DNA of 64,000 nt, taken from assembly GCA_016720935.1 (NCBI GenBank), contig JADKJP010000006.1, positions 186,001-250,000 on the forward strand, in the 5' to 3' direction. Position 1 is the stretch's first letter; each line of letters opens with the position of its first letter. The notes below the pieces were generated by a model. That model searched no databases and had not been told where the DNA came from. It saw only the letters and a list, made by a program, of their open reading frames with translations. Shown here piece by piece: positions 40,167-48,918 of this stretch. The stretch is from Bacteroidota bacterium. Its GTDB lineage: Bacteria > Bacteroidota > Bacteroidia > AKYH767-A > 2013-40CM-41-45. A program made the position numbers and the translations under genes.

Positions 40167-41945
40167 TTATTTGCTTGAAACAACAACTGTTTTGTTTACA
40201 ACACCGGATGCAGTGCTGATGCGAACAGTGTAAAGACCATCAGGCTGATTGCTCAGGTCGATAGATTCTTTCACAAGGTTGCTGAAGTTGTTTGTATAAA
40301 CAGTCTGACCAACTGTGTTGAGTACAGAAACGGTTGCTGATTTTTCAGTAGCGCTTGTGTTTTCAACGAAGATACGGCCATTGCTTGGGTTAGGATAAAC
40401 CATCATTGCTTTGTTCAGATCAGTATTTTTGATACCTGAAACCAGGTCAATGGTTATGTCATCAATACGTGTAGTATTGTCAACGTTTGTACCGAAACCA
40501 CGGAATGCGATGTAGTATGTGCCGGTTGTTGGTACTGAGAAAGTCGTGTGAACATTTGTGTATGAAGTATCACCGGGTACAGGAGGTGAAGCAAGAAGTG
40601 TAGTTGCGTCAGCTGAATTTTGGCTGGTAGCGAGGTATGCTTCTACATTGAATGGTACTGCTGTGTTGTCAAATACCTTAAACCAAAAATCAAGTCCGTA
40701 AACATCATTTTGATCAAAATCAATACAGCTGGTGAAAACCCAATTGTCGGAAGATGCTGAATTTGGTAATGTATAACGCAGACAGGCAAGTCCTGTACGA
40801 ACGTAAGTGGCACTGATATCTATCGTGGAACCATCTCCGTCAGCATCTTCTACACTGTATAAAGAAAAGTCATCGGTAGTTTCAAAACCCATGTTGTAAT
40901 TTACATGGCTTGGTGTTCCGGAAGCGGTATTTGTATAAGCAGTATCATTGCTAAGGTCGCCATCACCAGCAGCAACACAATACACAGCTACATCATAAAC
41001 ACCAGGAGCAGAGAAATCAGCCAGAGTTGTGAATGTGTAGAACAAAGTATCACCGGCAAGAATGGTTGTTGTGATGTTTTCAGTTACAGGAGTACCGCCA
41101 TTGATAGTGTAAGATGCGTCAAAACCAGTGATGTCAGTGGTTCCTTTGTTGATGAAAGCTGTGAAGATTTCTTCAGAAGCACCAAGAGCACAACCGTTGA
41201 ATGGAACAAGTATTCCAAGAGTTGAAACGTCTGCGGATGGGTAATCGCTGATAGATACATCATCAATCATCCAAGCGTATGCGCAACCGGATGTATCAAC
41301 AGCAAGTGCATTTGGACTGTAGAATTGGAAACGTACCCAAACAGTTGATTGGTTAGCAGCAATAGAGCTGATGTCAACATTCACAGTCTCAGGATTCGTA
41401 AGACTAAGGTCGTTAACGACCATGTTACCATTCACTTCAAAACGTGTCCAGTTAACGTTATCAGCACTTACAAAAACATAAGTACTGTCATAATAACGGG
41501 CATAATACTGAGAGAATGACAACTTCGCGGTTGCAATTGAACTACAGTCGATAGAGTTCGCAGTAGTCAGGTTACCCACCTGGTCATAAGAACAGATCAA
41601 GTCAGAATCAAACAACGCAAAGCCGTTCGCTGCAGTAGTTGATGCAATCGGATCAATTGCAAAAGGACCACTCGGACCTGTTGTACCAATCACCCAGTCA
41701 CCGGTTGTGCCGGCCTGATGATCAATTACCCAGTTTGCACCATTGCTGAAATCATCTGACCAAACCGTAGTCGCAACGTGGTTTGTGCCTGAAGCATGGC
41801 GTGCGTTTGTCAAACCCTGAGGTTTGATTTTAGCAGTCGCAGTAGTACTAAATTTAATTTTGCCAGATGATTTCTTATCATTCTGGGCTGTAGCTGTCAG
41901 CGTCCCGATCAGAGCGATAGCTATTAACGCGTATAATTTTTTCAT
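40167..41945 (-). CDS. T9SS cargo protein with MAM/jelly-roll-like domains (paralogue 1)
   Basis: 592 residues. The signal peptide MKKLYALIAIALIGTLTATAQ is followed by two beta-sandwich (choice-of-anchor J-like) domains. The first has WSDDFSNGANWVIDHQAGT, DSDLICSYDQ, and YAWMIDDVSISDY; the second has NMGFETTDDFSLYSVEDADGDGSTID and YYIAFRGFG...RIDDITIDL. Between them lies a CARDB-like spacer (GASEEIFTAFINKGTTDITGFDASYTIN region). The last ~75 residues are a T9SS type A sorting domain (MMVYPNPSNGRIFVEN, VSVLNTVGQTVYTNNF, LYTVRISTASGVVNKTVVV). The next gene upstream encodes a protein of the same architecture and has the same promoter type, so this is a tandem duplication. Ligand unknown; jelly-roll domains of this kind often bind carbohydrates or serve as adhesins. 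Confidence 0.93.
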   Translation of the reverse strand: MKKLYALIAIALIGTLTATAQNDKKSSGKIKFSTTATAKIKPQGLTNARHASGTNHVATTVWSDDFSNGANWVIDHQAGTTGDWVIGTTGPSGPFAIDPIASTTAANGFALFDSDLICSYDQVGNLTTANSIDCSSIATAKLSFSQYYARYYDSTYVFVSADNVNWTRFEVNGNMVVNDLSLTNPETVNVDISSIAANQSTVWVRFQFYSPNALAVDTSGCAYAWMIDDVSISDYPSADVSTLGILVPFNGCALGASEEIFTAFINKGTTDITGFDASYTINGGTPVTENITTTILAGDTLFYTFTTLADFSAPGVYDVAVYCVAAGDGDLSNDTAYTNTASGTPSHVNYNMGFETTDDFSLYSVEDADGDGSTIDISATYVRTGLACLRYTLPNSASSDNWVFTSCIDFDQNDVYGLDFWFKVFDNTAVPFNVEAYLATSQNSADATTLLASPPVPGDTSYTNVHTTFSVPTTGTYYIAFRGFGTNVDNTTRIDDITIDLVSGIKNTDLNKAMMVYPNPSNGRIFVENTSATEKSATVSVLNTVGQTVYTNNFSNLVKESIDLSNQPDGLYTVRISTASGVVNKTVVVSSK

Positions 41946-41976
41946 GATACTTTGGTTAGAGATATTTTAAGAATGG

Positions 41977-42006
41977 CAAATGTACCTTTTTTTTAAAATC
42001 TGTCAA
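41977..42006 (-). promoter_or_regulatory. canonical Bacteroidota promoter (TTG-N19-TACATTTG)
   Basis: The minus strand has TTG (42006-42004), exactly 19 bases, then TACATTTG (41984-41977), 31 bases before the ATG of T9SS paralogue 1. Boxes and spacing match the published consensus. Confidence 0.85.
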
Positions 42007-42083
42007 CTTTAGTAATGTCATTTTAACAAACATCACATGCCGTATTTCAACTGGAATTCAAGGATTTTGGAAGTATTATGAAT

Positions 42084-42116
42084 AAAAAAAGGACACCCCG
42101 AAAAGTGTCCTTTTTT
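42084..42116 (-). terminator. terminator between the two T9SS paralogues
   Basis: AAAAAAAGGACAC (42084-42096) pairs with GTGTCCTTTTTT (42105-42116), with the 8-base loop CCCGAAAA. On the minus strand it follows the stop of paralogue 2 (42136) and isolates the two genes. Confidence 0.9.
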
Positions 42117-42135
42117 AAAATAATTGGATGAAAAA

Positions 42136-43890
42136 TTACTTCACCACTGAAATCGCTTGCGTGTTAACGCCTGCATCTGAAATAACTTTTACAAAATACT
42201 GACCGGCAGGCATTGCGCTGAGGTCTAATGACTGATTGTTCAGACTGTTAAATTTCGATTCATAAACAACTTGTCCAACTGTATTCATTACAGAAACAAG
42301 ATAAGAAGCTGATTTCAAGGAAGAATTAAGACTGAACATACCCGTGCTCGGGTTAGGATATACGGATACACTCTTCGATGTCAATTCAGAAACACCAACA
42401 CCTGAAGAACCGGAGAGATTGATGTCATCAATACGGAGACTTGTGGTTGAATCAGCATTGGTAACATGGAATCCGATATAGTAAATTCCGTTTGCAGGCA
42501 AATTGAAACTAGCAAGATTCGTCAGGTAGAAGATGTTTGTGATCGTGTGTGTCGGAATGAGAGAAAGGATCATTCCTGAAGAAGATTGGTCGGTTCCCAG
42601 TTTAACTTCAAGATTTGCCTGAGTAGATGTGCTGGATGTACGATAGAAATAAGAGAGGTCGTAGTTAGTAGAGTCATTAAGCTCCAGACAAGTTGTAAAC
42701 AGCCAGTCATCAGCAGGAACTGATGAATTTGGAGTCGCCATACGCGCACAAGTTGTTCCGGAATGAGCATTAGTTGTAACCAATGACCATTCATAACCAT
42801 CAAAATTAGCGTCCTCTACAGCCCACGTACTGAGATCTTCGTTGTCCTCAAAACCCATTGAATAACTTACAGAAGCATTTGCAACATGTGAGCCATTGTA
42901 AATTGAGGCGGAAGCAGTATCGTTAGCTGCGATTGTATCTCCGGTGATTGTTGTGTACGCAACAATGGTATGAGTACCACCCGCAGAAAGGTCAGCGGTA
43001 GTTGTGAATGTATAAGAGAGTGAAGAACCCGGAGCGATTGTGTCTGTAACATTTTCTGTTACGGCAGTTCCATTGTCAACAACATAACTTACATCAAAAC
43101 CGGAAATTTGAACACCACCGAAGTTGTTGATTTCAACAGAAATTGTTTCAGCAGCTCCAAGAAGGTTACAGGATGAAAGCGGGCCATTAATTGCGGAAAC
43201 ACCACCATCAGTAGAAGCAGGCTCATACAATTGTACATCATCAATCATCCACCAGAAATCATAATTCCCCTGGAAGTTAAATTTAATTTGAACAGTAGAC
43301 TGACCTGCGGCCAAAGCCGTAATGTCGATGTCAACCAAATCCGGATTTGGAGTAGCGGCATATTGTGCAAGTCCGGCACTTGCATCGTAAACTTCAGTCC
43401 AGTTTGTACCGCCATCGTTTGTTACATATACACGTGCCGCTTCAGCGAAATGAACTAGAAGCTGGTTGAATGTCAGGTGTACTGAAATATTGGATGAACA
43501 ATCGATAGTTTCAGTAATAAGATCTGCATCTTCTCCACCAACACCACCTGCAGAATCACTATCAAAAATCATATAACCGTTAGCCGAAGAAGTACCAAGA
43601 GTACTCAGGGAATCGAGCCCTGGTGATGCTGAATAAGCACCTGTGCTTGTCCAGGTCCAAACAAGACCATTCGGTGTATTGTCAACAACCTGCCAGGTTC
43701 CGGGAATGCCTCCGCTGAAATCCTGACTGTAGAAAGGAACAGCCTGAGTGCGTGGGGTTACAGAGTGACGAAGTGGAACCGATGTACAGTTATCGGCGTT
43801 TTGCGCAGCACGATGACGGGTAACGGCAGAAAGTCCTGACGTGACAAGTGTGAGCAGCATGAAAATAAAAATGCGCGTAGAATTTTTCAT
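42136..43890 (-). CDS. T9SS cargo protein with MAM/jelly-roll-like domains (paralogue 2)
   Basis: 584 residues. Signal peptide IFIFMLLTLVTSGLSAV. The same plan as the downstream paralogue: domain 1 (FYSQDFSGGIPGTWQVVD, DADLITETIDCSS, WWMIDDVQLYEP), CARDB-like spacer (AAETISVEINNFGGVQISGFDVSY in part), domain 2 (YSMGFEDNEDLSTWAVEDANFDGYEW in part, YYIGFHVTNADSTTSLRIDD) and a type A sorting domain (VSVYPNPSTGMFSLNSS, VSVMNTVGQVVYESKF, GQYFVKVISDAGVNTQAISVV). The sorting domains of the pair are clearly closer to each other than their N-terminal domains are, consistent with duplication followed by divergence of the binding part. Confidence 0.92.
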   Translation of the reverse strand: MKNSTRIFIFMLLTLVTSGLSAVTRHRAAQNADNCTSVPLRHSVTPRTQAVPFYSQDFSGGIPGTWQVVDNTPNGLVWTWTSTGAYSASPGLDSLSTLGTSSANGYMIFDSDSAGGVGGEDADLITETIDCSSNISVHLTFNQLLVHFAEAARVYVTNDGGTNWTEVYDASAGLAQYAATPNPDLVDIDITALAAGQSTVQIKFNFQGNYDFWWMIDDVQLYEPASTDGGVSAINGPLSSCNLLGAAETISVEINNFGGVQISGFDVSYVVDNGTAVTENVTDTIAPGSSLSYTFTTTADLSAGGTHTIVAYTTITGDTIAANDTASASIYNGSHVANASVSYSMGFEDNEDLSTWAVEDANFDGYEWSLVTTNAHSGTTCARMATPNSSVPADDWLFTTCLELNDSTNYDLSYFYRTSSTSTQANLEVKLGTDQSSSGMILSLIPTHTITNIFYLTNLASFNLPANGIYYIGFHVTNADSTTSLRIDDINLSGSSGVGVSELTSKSVSVYPNPSTGMFSLNSSLKSASYLVSVMNTVGQVVYESKFNSLNNQSLDLSAMPAGQYFVKVISDAGVNTQAISVVK

Positions 43891-43924
43891 TGTTTACAGA
43901 TGGTTTTGGTTGTTTTGAGGGATT

Positions 43925-43955
43925 CAAATGTAATAATAATCCTGACTTCTTCAAA
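43925..43955 (-). promoter_or_regulatory. canonical Bacteroidota promoter (TTTG-N19-TACATTTG)
   Basis: The minus strand has TTTG (43955-43952), 19 bases, then TACATTTG (43932-43925), 34 bases before the ATG of T9SS paralogue 2. The -7 sequence and spacing are identical to those of paralogue 1. Confidence 0.85.
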
Positions 43956-43992
43956 GCCCGGCACTTGGTTAAAGCCCTTGCTGGATAAGGCT

Positions 43993-46860
43993 TTATACAG
44001 TTTCTTCAGCATAGCTTTCAATCGGAGGGCAGGCGCAGACAAGATTCCTGTCTCCATAAGCGTTATCTACCCTACCCACAGAAGGCCAGAATTTATGTTG
44101 AAGAATGTATGGAAGCGGGAATGCGGCTTTTTTTCGCTGATAAGTATGATTCCACTCATCCTTGGTAATTTCTGCAAGGGTATGGGGTGCATTCTTTAGA
44201 ACATTGTCCTTTTTATCGGCATTGCCCTTTTCAATTTCAGCGATTTCTTTACGAATTGAAATCAAAGCATCACAAAAACGATCCAGCTCTGCTTTTGATT
44301 CACTTTCGGTAGGCTCGATCATGATGGTTCCGGGTACAGGGAATGACATGGTAGGAGCGTGAAATCCGTAATCCATCAATCGCTTGGCGATGTCTTCCAC
44401 TTCAATTCCTGCTGACAATTTAAATGGCCTGCAATCTGCGATCATCTCGTGAGCAACACGATTATTTGATCCGACATACAGGATAGGGAAGTGTGCCTCC
44501 AGCCTTGCTTTGATATAATTGGCGTTCAGTATGGCATATTTGGTTGAATCAGTAACTCCTTTGCCTCCCAACATACGGATGTAAGCATAGGAAATAAGCA
44601 GAATGCTTGCACTTCCCCAGGGAGCTGCTGATACAGCAGGAATACTTCCACCCATCGTTACAACAGGATGTGAAGGAAGGAAGGGTGCAAGATGTGCCGC
44701 CACTCCGATCGGTCCCATTCCTGGCCCGCCTCCGCCATGAGGAATTGCAAATGTTTTATGCAAATTCAAATGGCAAACATCAGCTCCGATGGTTGCAGGA
44801 TTGGTAAGACCAACCTGAGCATTCATATTTGCTCCGTCCATATAAACTTGTCCACCACATTCATGAACAATCTGAGTAATTTCACGAATGCCTTCTTCGA
44901 ACACTCCATGTGTTGATGGATAGGTTACCATCAAAGAGGAAAGTTTTTCTTTGTTTTGTTCCGCCTTCTGACGCAAATCACTGATGTCAATATTTCCATG
45001 ATCGTCACATTTCACAACCACCACTTTCATTCCGGCCATCACTGCGCTTGCCGGATTGGTGCCATGAGCAGAAGATGGAATTAATACGACATCACGATGC
45101 TGCTCATTTCTGCTGTGGTGATACGCCCTGATAACCATCAGCCCTGCATACTCTCCCTGAGCACCGGAATTCGGTTGCAATGAAACTGCTGAAAAACCGG
45201 TGATGGTACAGAGGTATTCCTCCAACTCACGGATTATTTGCTGATAACCGTCAGTCTGATCGAGCGGTGAAAACGGATGCAAGCCATTGAATTCAGGCCA
45301 GCTTACCGGAGCCATCTCACTGGTCGCATTCAGCTTCATAGTACAAGAGCCCAGTGCGATCATGGAATGGTTAAGCGAAAGATCTTTGTTTTCCAATCCG
45401 GTGATGTAACGCAGCATTTCTGTTTCAGAGTGATGCTGGTTAAAAACAGGATGAGTTAAATATGCTGAACTCCGGGCGAATGCTGATTCTGAAATCAGAA
45501 GTTTTGATGTTTTGCTCAATGCAGGAAGTGATTTTCCTTTTGCAGTGGCAAACAATGAAAGCAACCGATCTAATTCATCACCTGTTGTTGTTTCATCAAA
45601 ACTGATTGCAATTTTCTTGTCGCCGATGTAACGCAGATTGATTTTTTGTTCAAGTGCCGCCTTGCGAATAGCATTTGTCAGTTCACCGGAATCAATCAAT
45701 AATGTATCAAAATAAATTTTGTTCTCTTGTTTGTAACCCAACTGACCTAAAACATCAGCTGCAAGCGTTGCTGTTCCATGCACTCCTTCAGCTATATGTC
45801 TGATGCCTTCAGGGCCATGATAAACAGCGTACATACTTGCCATCACTGCCAGCAGAACCTGCGCGGTACAGATATTGGAAGTAGCTTTATCCCTGCGAAT
45901 GTGTTGCTCACGGGTCTGCAAAGCCATTCGTAATGCGCGATTGCCATGTGAATCTACGGATACACCGATGATTCTTCCCGGCATTTCACGTTTGAATTCT
46001 TCCCTTGCTGCAAAAAACGCCGCATGCGGACCGCCATATCCCAGTGGAACTCCAAAGCGCTGCGAATTTCCGTACACTACATCGGCACCCCATTCTCCCG
46101 GAGGAGTAAGCAGGGTCAGCGCGAGAAGATCTGTTCCGACACCCACACGAATACCAAGATCGTGAGCTTTCTTTACCCAGTTTTTATAGTCGCCGACTTC
46201 TCCATTCATTCCGGGATACTGAAGTATCGCGCCAAAGAAGGATGCATCCGGATTAAACTGCATCGCGTTTCCAATCACCAGCTCAATACCCAGAGGCTCT
46301 GAACGTGTTTTGAGAACGTCTATCGTTTGAGGAAAACAGGATTCATCTACAAATAACTTAAGTACGTTTTGTTGTAGCTGTTCACGTGTTCTGCTTGCAA
46401 AAAATAAGTGCATCGCTTCACCCGCCGCTGTGGCTTCATCAAGCAAGGATGCATTGGCGATTTCCATTCCGGTAAGATCCAGAATCATGGATTGGTAATT
46501 CAGCAATGCTTCCAGACGACCCTGGGAAATTTCTGCCTGGTAGGGTGTGTATGCAGTATACCAACCCGGATTTTCAAGAATATTTCTAAGAATCACTCCG
46601 GGAGTGATGGTGTCATAATAGCCAAGACCGATATAGGATTTGGAAAGAATATTCCGGCTCGCGACCTTTCTGAGCTCTTTTAAAAAAGCATATTCACTTT
46701 GTGCTTCCGGCAGATTCAGAGGTTTCTTTAACCGGATGGAAGCAGGTACTGTTTCGTCAATCAATTGGTCTACCGAAGCAACACCAATTTCTTTTAACAT
46801 AGCTTGTAAATCCTGTTCATCAGGACCAATATGACGGGAAGCAAAATCGAAATGTGACAT
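43993..46860 (-). CDS. gcvP: glycine dehydrogenase (P protein of the glycine cleavage system)
   Basis: 955 residues, the single-chain form with two homologous PLP-fold halves. It decarboxylates glycine and passes the aminomethyl group to lipoyl-GcvH. N-terminal half: FASRHIGPDEQDLQAML, SYIGLGYYDTITPGVILRN, TPYQAEISQGRLEALLNYQ. C-terminal half: LGSCTMKLNATSEMAPVSWPEF, QPNSGAQGEYAGLMVIRAYH, SSAHGTNPASAVMAGMKVV, DGANMNAQVG, and the PLP lysine motif LNLHKTFAIPHGGGGPGMGPIGV (in parts). gcvT and gcvH are not in the window. Confidence 0.98.
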   Translation of the reverse strand: MSHFDFASRHIGPDEQDLQAMLKEIGVASVDQLIDETVPASIRLKKPLNLPEAQSEYAFLKELRKVASRNILSKSYIGLGYYDTITPGVILRNILENPGWYTAYTPYQAEISQGRLEALLNYQSMILDLTGMEIANASLLDEATAAGEAMHLFFASRTREQLQQNVLKLFVDESCFPQTIDVLKTRSEPLGIELVIGNAMQFNPDASFFGAILQYPGMNGEVGDYKNWVKKAHDLGIRVGVGTDLLALTLLTPPGEWGADVVYGNSQRFGVPLGYGGPHAAFFAAREEFKREMPGRIIGVSVDSHGNRALRMALQTREQHIRRDKATSNICTAQVLLAVMASMYAVYHGPEGIRHIAEGVHGTATLAADVLGQLGYKQENKIYFDTLLIDSGELTNAIRKAALEQKINLRYIGDKKIAISFDETTTGDELDRLLSLFATAKGKSLPALSKTSKLLISESAFARSSAYLTHPVFNQHHSETEMLRYITGLENKDLSLNHSMIALGSCTMKLNATSEMAPVSWPEFNGLHPFSPLDQTDGYQQIIRELEEYLCTITGFSAVSLQPNSGAQGEYAGLMVIRAYHHSRNEQHRDVVLIPSSAHGTNPASAVMAGMKVVVVKCDDHGNIDISDLRQKAEQNKEKLSSLMVTYPSTHGVFEEGIREITQIVHECGGQVYMDGANMNAQVGLTNPATIGADVCHLNLHKTFAIPHGGGGPGMGPIGVAAHLAPFLPSHPVVTMGGSIPAVSAAPWGSASILLISYAYIRMLGGKGVTDSTKYAILNANYIKARLEAHFPILYVGSNNRVAHEMIADCRPFKLSAGIEVEDIAKRLMDYGFHAPTMSFPVPGTIMIEPTESESKAELDRFCDALISIRKEIAEIEKGNADKKDNVLKNAPHTLAEITKDEWNHTYQRKKAAFPLPYILQHKFWPSVGRVDNAYGDRNLVCACPPIESYAEETV

Positions 46861-46887
46861 ACTTTTTTAGGAATAAGATTTCGGCCG

Positions 46888-46895
46888 CAAATGTA
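46888..46895 (-). promoter_or_regulatory. -7 promoter element for gcvP
   Basis: The minus strand reads TACATTTG, 27 bases before the gcvP ATG. The -33 box is not well matched. No glycine riboswitch-like structure fits in the short leader. Confidence 0.5.
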
Positions 46896-46968
46896 GTGAA
46901 TATTGAATCGTTTGGGGCTGAGGAATGTACTTTCATTATTGAGAATTTTTTACAAGGATATTTTATTG

Positions 46969-46976
46969 TAGTTTTG
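46969..46976 (+). promoter_or_regulatory. -7 promoter element for the exported protein gene at 46991
   Basis: TAGTTTTG matches TAnnTTTG and lies 14 bases before the ATG at 46991. The short distance supports the ATG start over the TTG at 46982. Confidence 0.5.
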
Positions 46977-46990
46977 GAGAATTGACACTC

Positions 46991-47593
46991 ATGCGCATGC
47001 GTAATCTGCTTTTTTCACTATTTTTTTTCGCCCTTTGTTCGGGTACCTTACTGGCCCAGGACACATTGGTATTGATCAACGGTAAAACGATTCTGGTAAA
47101 ATCTGTCGATCTGAAGGATTATACCATCGCTTATCGAAAAATGGAGCCCAAAAGCAAGCTCAAAACCATCGATCCTGAACGAGTCTTTTCTATCCGTTAC
47201 AAGGATGGAACTGAACGTGTTATATATTATTCCGATTCCCTTGATCCTGTCGATTTCAAACCCGAAGAAATGAGAATGTTCATCAAAGGGGAACAGGATG
47301 CCGACAAATACTATAAAAATAACTTCAACAAAGGCACTGCCTTCGTCCTGGGAGCGGGAGGTGGATTACTTGGATTTTATGGTCTGGCTGTTCCTCCTCT
47401 TTATGCGACGATCGTAGGAGCATTTTCTCCAAAAATGGAAAAACAAAAAGTCTCTGACCCGGCTTTGCTTCAAAATAACATCTATCGTGAAGGCTATGAA
47501 AAGAAAGCCAGAGATCGCAAAATCAGAAATGCGATGATTGGCGGACTGATCGGTTTTGTAGCCGGGAGTGTTACCTTAAGTATCATTTATTAG
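46991..47593 (+). CDS. exported protein with C-terminal membrane segments, unknown function
   Basis: 200 residues from the ATG at 46991. Signal peptide LLFSLFFFALCSGTLLAQ. The mature N-terminal part, DTLVLINGKTILVKSVDLKDYTIAYRKME and VFSIRYKDGTERVIYYSD, has the repeated short strands seen in many Bacteroidota envelope proteins (an LVxxxGxxIxxKVxxI-type unit that reads like a small SH3/PEGA-like barrel). Two Gly-rich hydrophobic segments follow (TAFVLGAGGGLLGFYGLAVPP and NAMIGGLIGFVAGSVTLSIIY), like glycine-zipper membrane segments. It is followed closely by the UbiA-like gene. No function assigned. Confidence 0.8.
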   Translation: MRMRNLLFSLFFFALCSGTLLAQDTLVLINGKTILVKSVDLKDYTIAYRKMEPKSKLKTIDPERVFSIRYKDGTERVIYYSDSLDPVDFKPEEMRMFIKGEQDADKYYKNNFNKGTAFVLGAGGGLLGFYGLAVPPLYATIVGAFSPKMEKQKVSDPALLQNNIYREGYEKKARDRKIRNAMIGGLIGFVAGSVTLSIIY

Positions 47594-47626
47594 CCACTTT
47601 TTCGGAGTGGATAATCCACCGCTAAT

Positions 47627-48499
47627 GTGAACCGAATCATTAAGGTTTTTGACCTTCTCGTATTTGGAAATATTTTTATCGGACTTTGTTCCGTCGCACT
47701 GGTGTTTTCTACTTTTCTCCTCAATGGTATTGATCTGAAAATAACTCCCGCTGTAATCCTGGTCTTCTCATCCACCTGGTTCTATTACAATTTTCATCAC
47801 CATTCTCACCATTTGGATTTTAATGGATATAACAAATTCGTCAGCTCAGTAAAAGCTCGCGATTTTTCAGCGGTCGATCTGATTTTTCTTTTTCTGCCCG
47901 CTTTGATGATTGTTTATAGTTTGACACAATTGAATTTCCCAATCATCTTATCCTTCGCCGGAATTTCTCTCTTTAGTATTCTCTACAGTATTCCTCTTGT
48001 AAAATGGAATGGTCGTCGAAGAAAACTTCGCGAATCGTTGCTCTTAAAACTGCCATTTCTTTCCTTGAGTTGGGCGGCAGTCACTGTACTGATTCCATTA
48101 CTTGAACAACAACACGCGCTTGATACAGGGAAAATTCTGGGACAGGCAATTGCCAGGTCTTTTTTTATTTACGGACTTTGTATTCCATTTGAAATCCGTG
48201 ATGTGGATAATGAAAAAAAGTGGGGAACAAATACTTTACCTGTAGTTTACGGAATCCGGATTACAAAGCTTACCGGGATGTTGATTTTGCTGGTTGGCAT
48301 CTTGCTTCGCCACCTGGCTAAGGCTCCCATGATGATTACTCCGGCTGTTATGCTTGCCCTGGATCTTTCATTTTTTATAGCAATCTTTTTAATTTTTAAA
48401 TCAAAAACCAATCCTTCAAAATATTTTTGCAAAGTTTACGTAGATGGAATGATGATTCTGCAATTTGTTTTTGTATATTTAGCTATCCGACTCGTATGA
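47627..48499 (+). CDS. UbiA-like polytopic membrane protein lacking the first Asp-rich motif
   Basis: 290 residues with about eight transmembrane helices; GTG start. The general arrangement and the segment PFEIRDVDNEKKWGTNTLPVVYG match the UbiA prenyltransferase superfamily, where DxxxD in the second motif binds Mg and the prenyl pyrophosphate. The first motif, normally NDxxDxxxD, is here NFHHHSHHLDFNGYNKF, so only one acidic residue is left and several histidines stand in its place. This suggests altered chemistry or loss of catalysis. The stop codon overlaps the next start (ATGA), so the two are coupled. Similar proteins are known in Bacteroidota only as hypothetical. Confidence 0.8.
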   Translation: MNRIIKVFDLLVFGNIFIGLCSVALVFSTFLLNGIDLKITPAVILVFSSTWFYYNFHHHSHHLDFNGYNKFVSSVKARDFSAVDLIFLFLPALMIVYSLTQLNFPIILSFAGISLFSILYSIPLVKWNGRRRKLRESLLLKLPFLSLSWAAVTVLIPLLEQQHALDTGKILGQAIARSFFIYGLCIPFEIRDVDNEKKWGTNTLPVVYGIRITKLTGMLILLVGILLRHLAKAPMMITPAVMLALDLSFFIAIFLIFKSKTNPSKYFCKVYVDGMMILQFVFVYLAIRLV

Positions 48500-48918
48500 A
48501 ATCATACCCTATAGAAGCATTTGAGCACCTGGTACTCTGTGTCAGGAATGATGATGAAATGGCTCAGCAATGGCTCGTTGATAATGACTACCGTGAATTG
48601 TCTGAATTCTGGGATGCATTTGAAGGAGTAGAGAAGTCATTCAAATGGCTGATGGAGAACGGATATCGTCCATTGGCAGCAACTGTCGACGCGATGGCCG
48701 GTGATGACAAGGCAAAAGTTTTTCTCATCACTTCCGGAAACAGGGAACTGGCAGCTTTCGCTGATGCCTGTGAGGGCAAAGCCCCGGCTGTAAACTGGCT
48801 GATTCAGTTTGGTCACAAAGGGTGGATTCTCCTCGCAAGAGAAATTGCCGCCCGCGAAAAGAAAAAAGATAAAAGTTTTTTCTGGAGTCTTCTAAACTTT
48901 GGAAACCCCTTCCGGTAG
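48496..48918 (+). CDS. hypothetical helical protein coupled to the UbiA-like gene
   Basis: 140 residues from the ATG at 48496 (overlap ATGA with the UbiA-like stop). No signal peptide or membrane segment. The sequence is a series of short helices with repeated A/G-x-W/F motifs: MAQQWLVDNDYRELSEFWDAFEG, SFKWLMENGYRPLAATVDAMAGD, KVFLITSGNRELAAFADACEG, VNWLIQFGHKGWILLAREI. This gives about four repeats of ~33 residues of the form W-L-x-x-x-x-Y-x-x-L-x-x-x-x-D-A-x-x-G, like a small helical solenoid. The end overlaps the hemL 3' end by 27 bases on the opposite strand. Function unknown; the tight coupling implies a link to the membrane partner. Confidence 0.82.
   Translation: MKSYPIEAFEHLVLCVRNDDEMAQQWLVDNDYRELSEFWDAFEGVEKSFKWLMENGYRPLAATVDAMAGDDKAKVFLITSGNRELAAFADACEGKAPAVNWLIQFGHKGWILLAREIAAREKKKDKSFFWSLLNFGNPFR

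Noticed and set aside
46896..46968. Possible glycine riboswitch upstream of gcvP
   Set aside because: Only 73 bases separate the two divergent promoters and the gcvP leader is about 20 bases, too short for any glycine aptamer.
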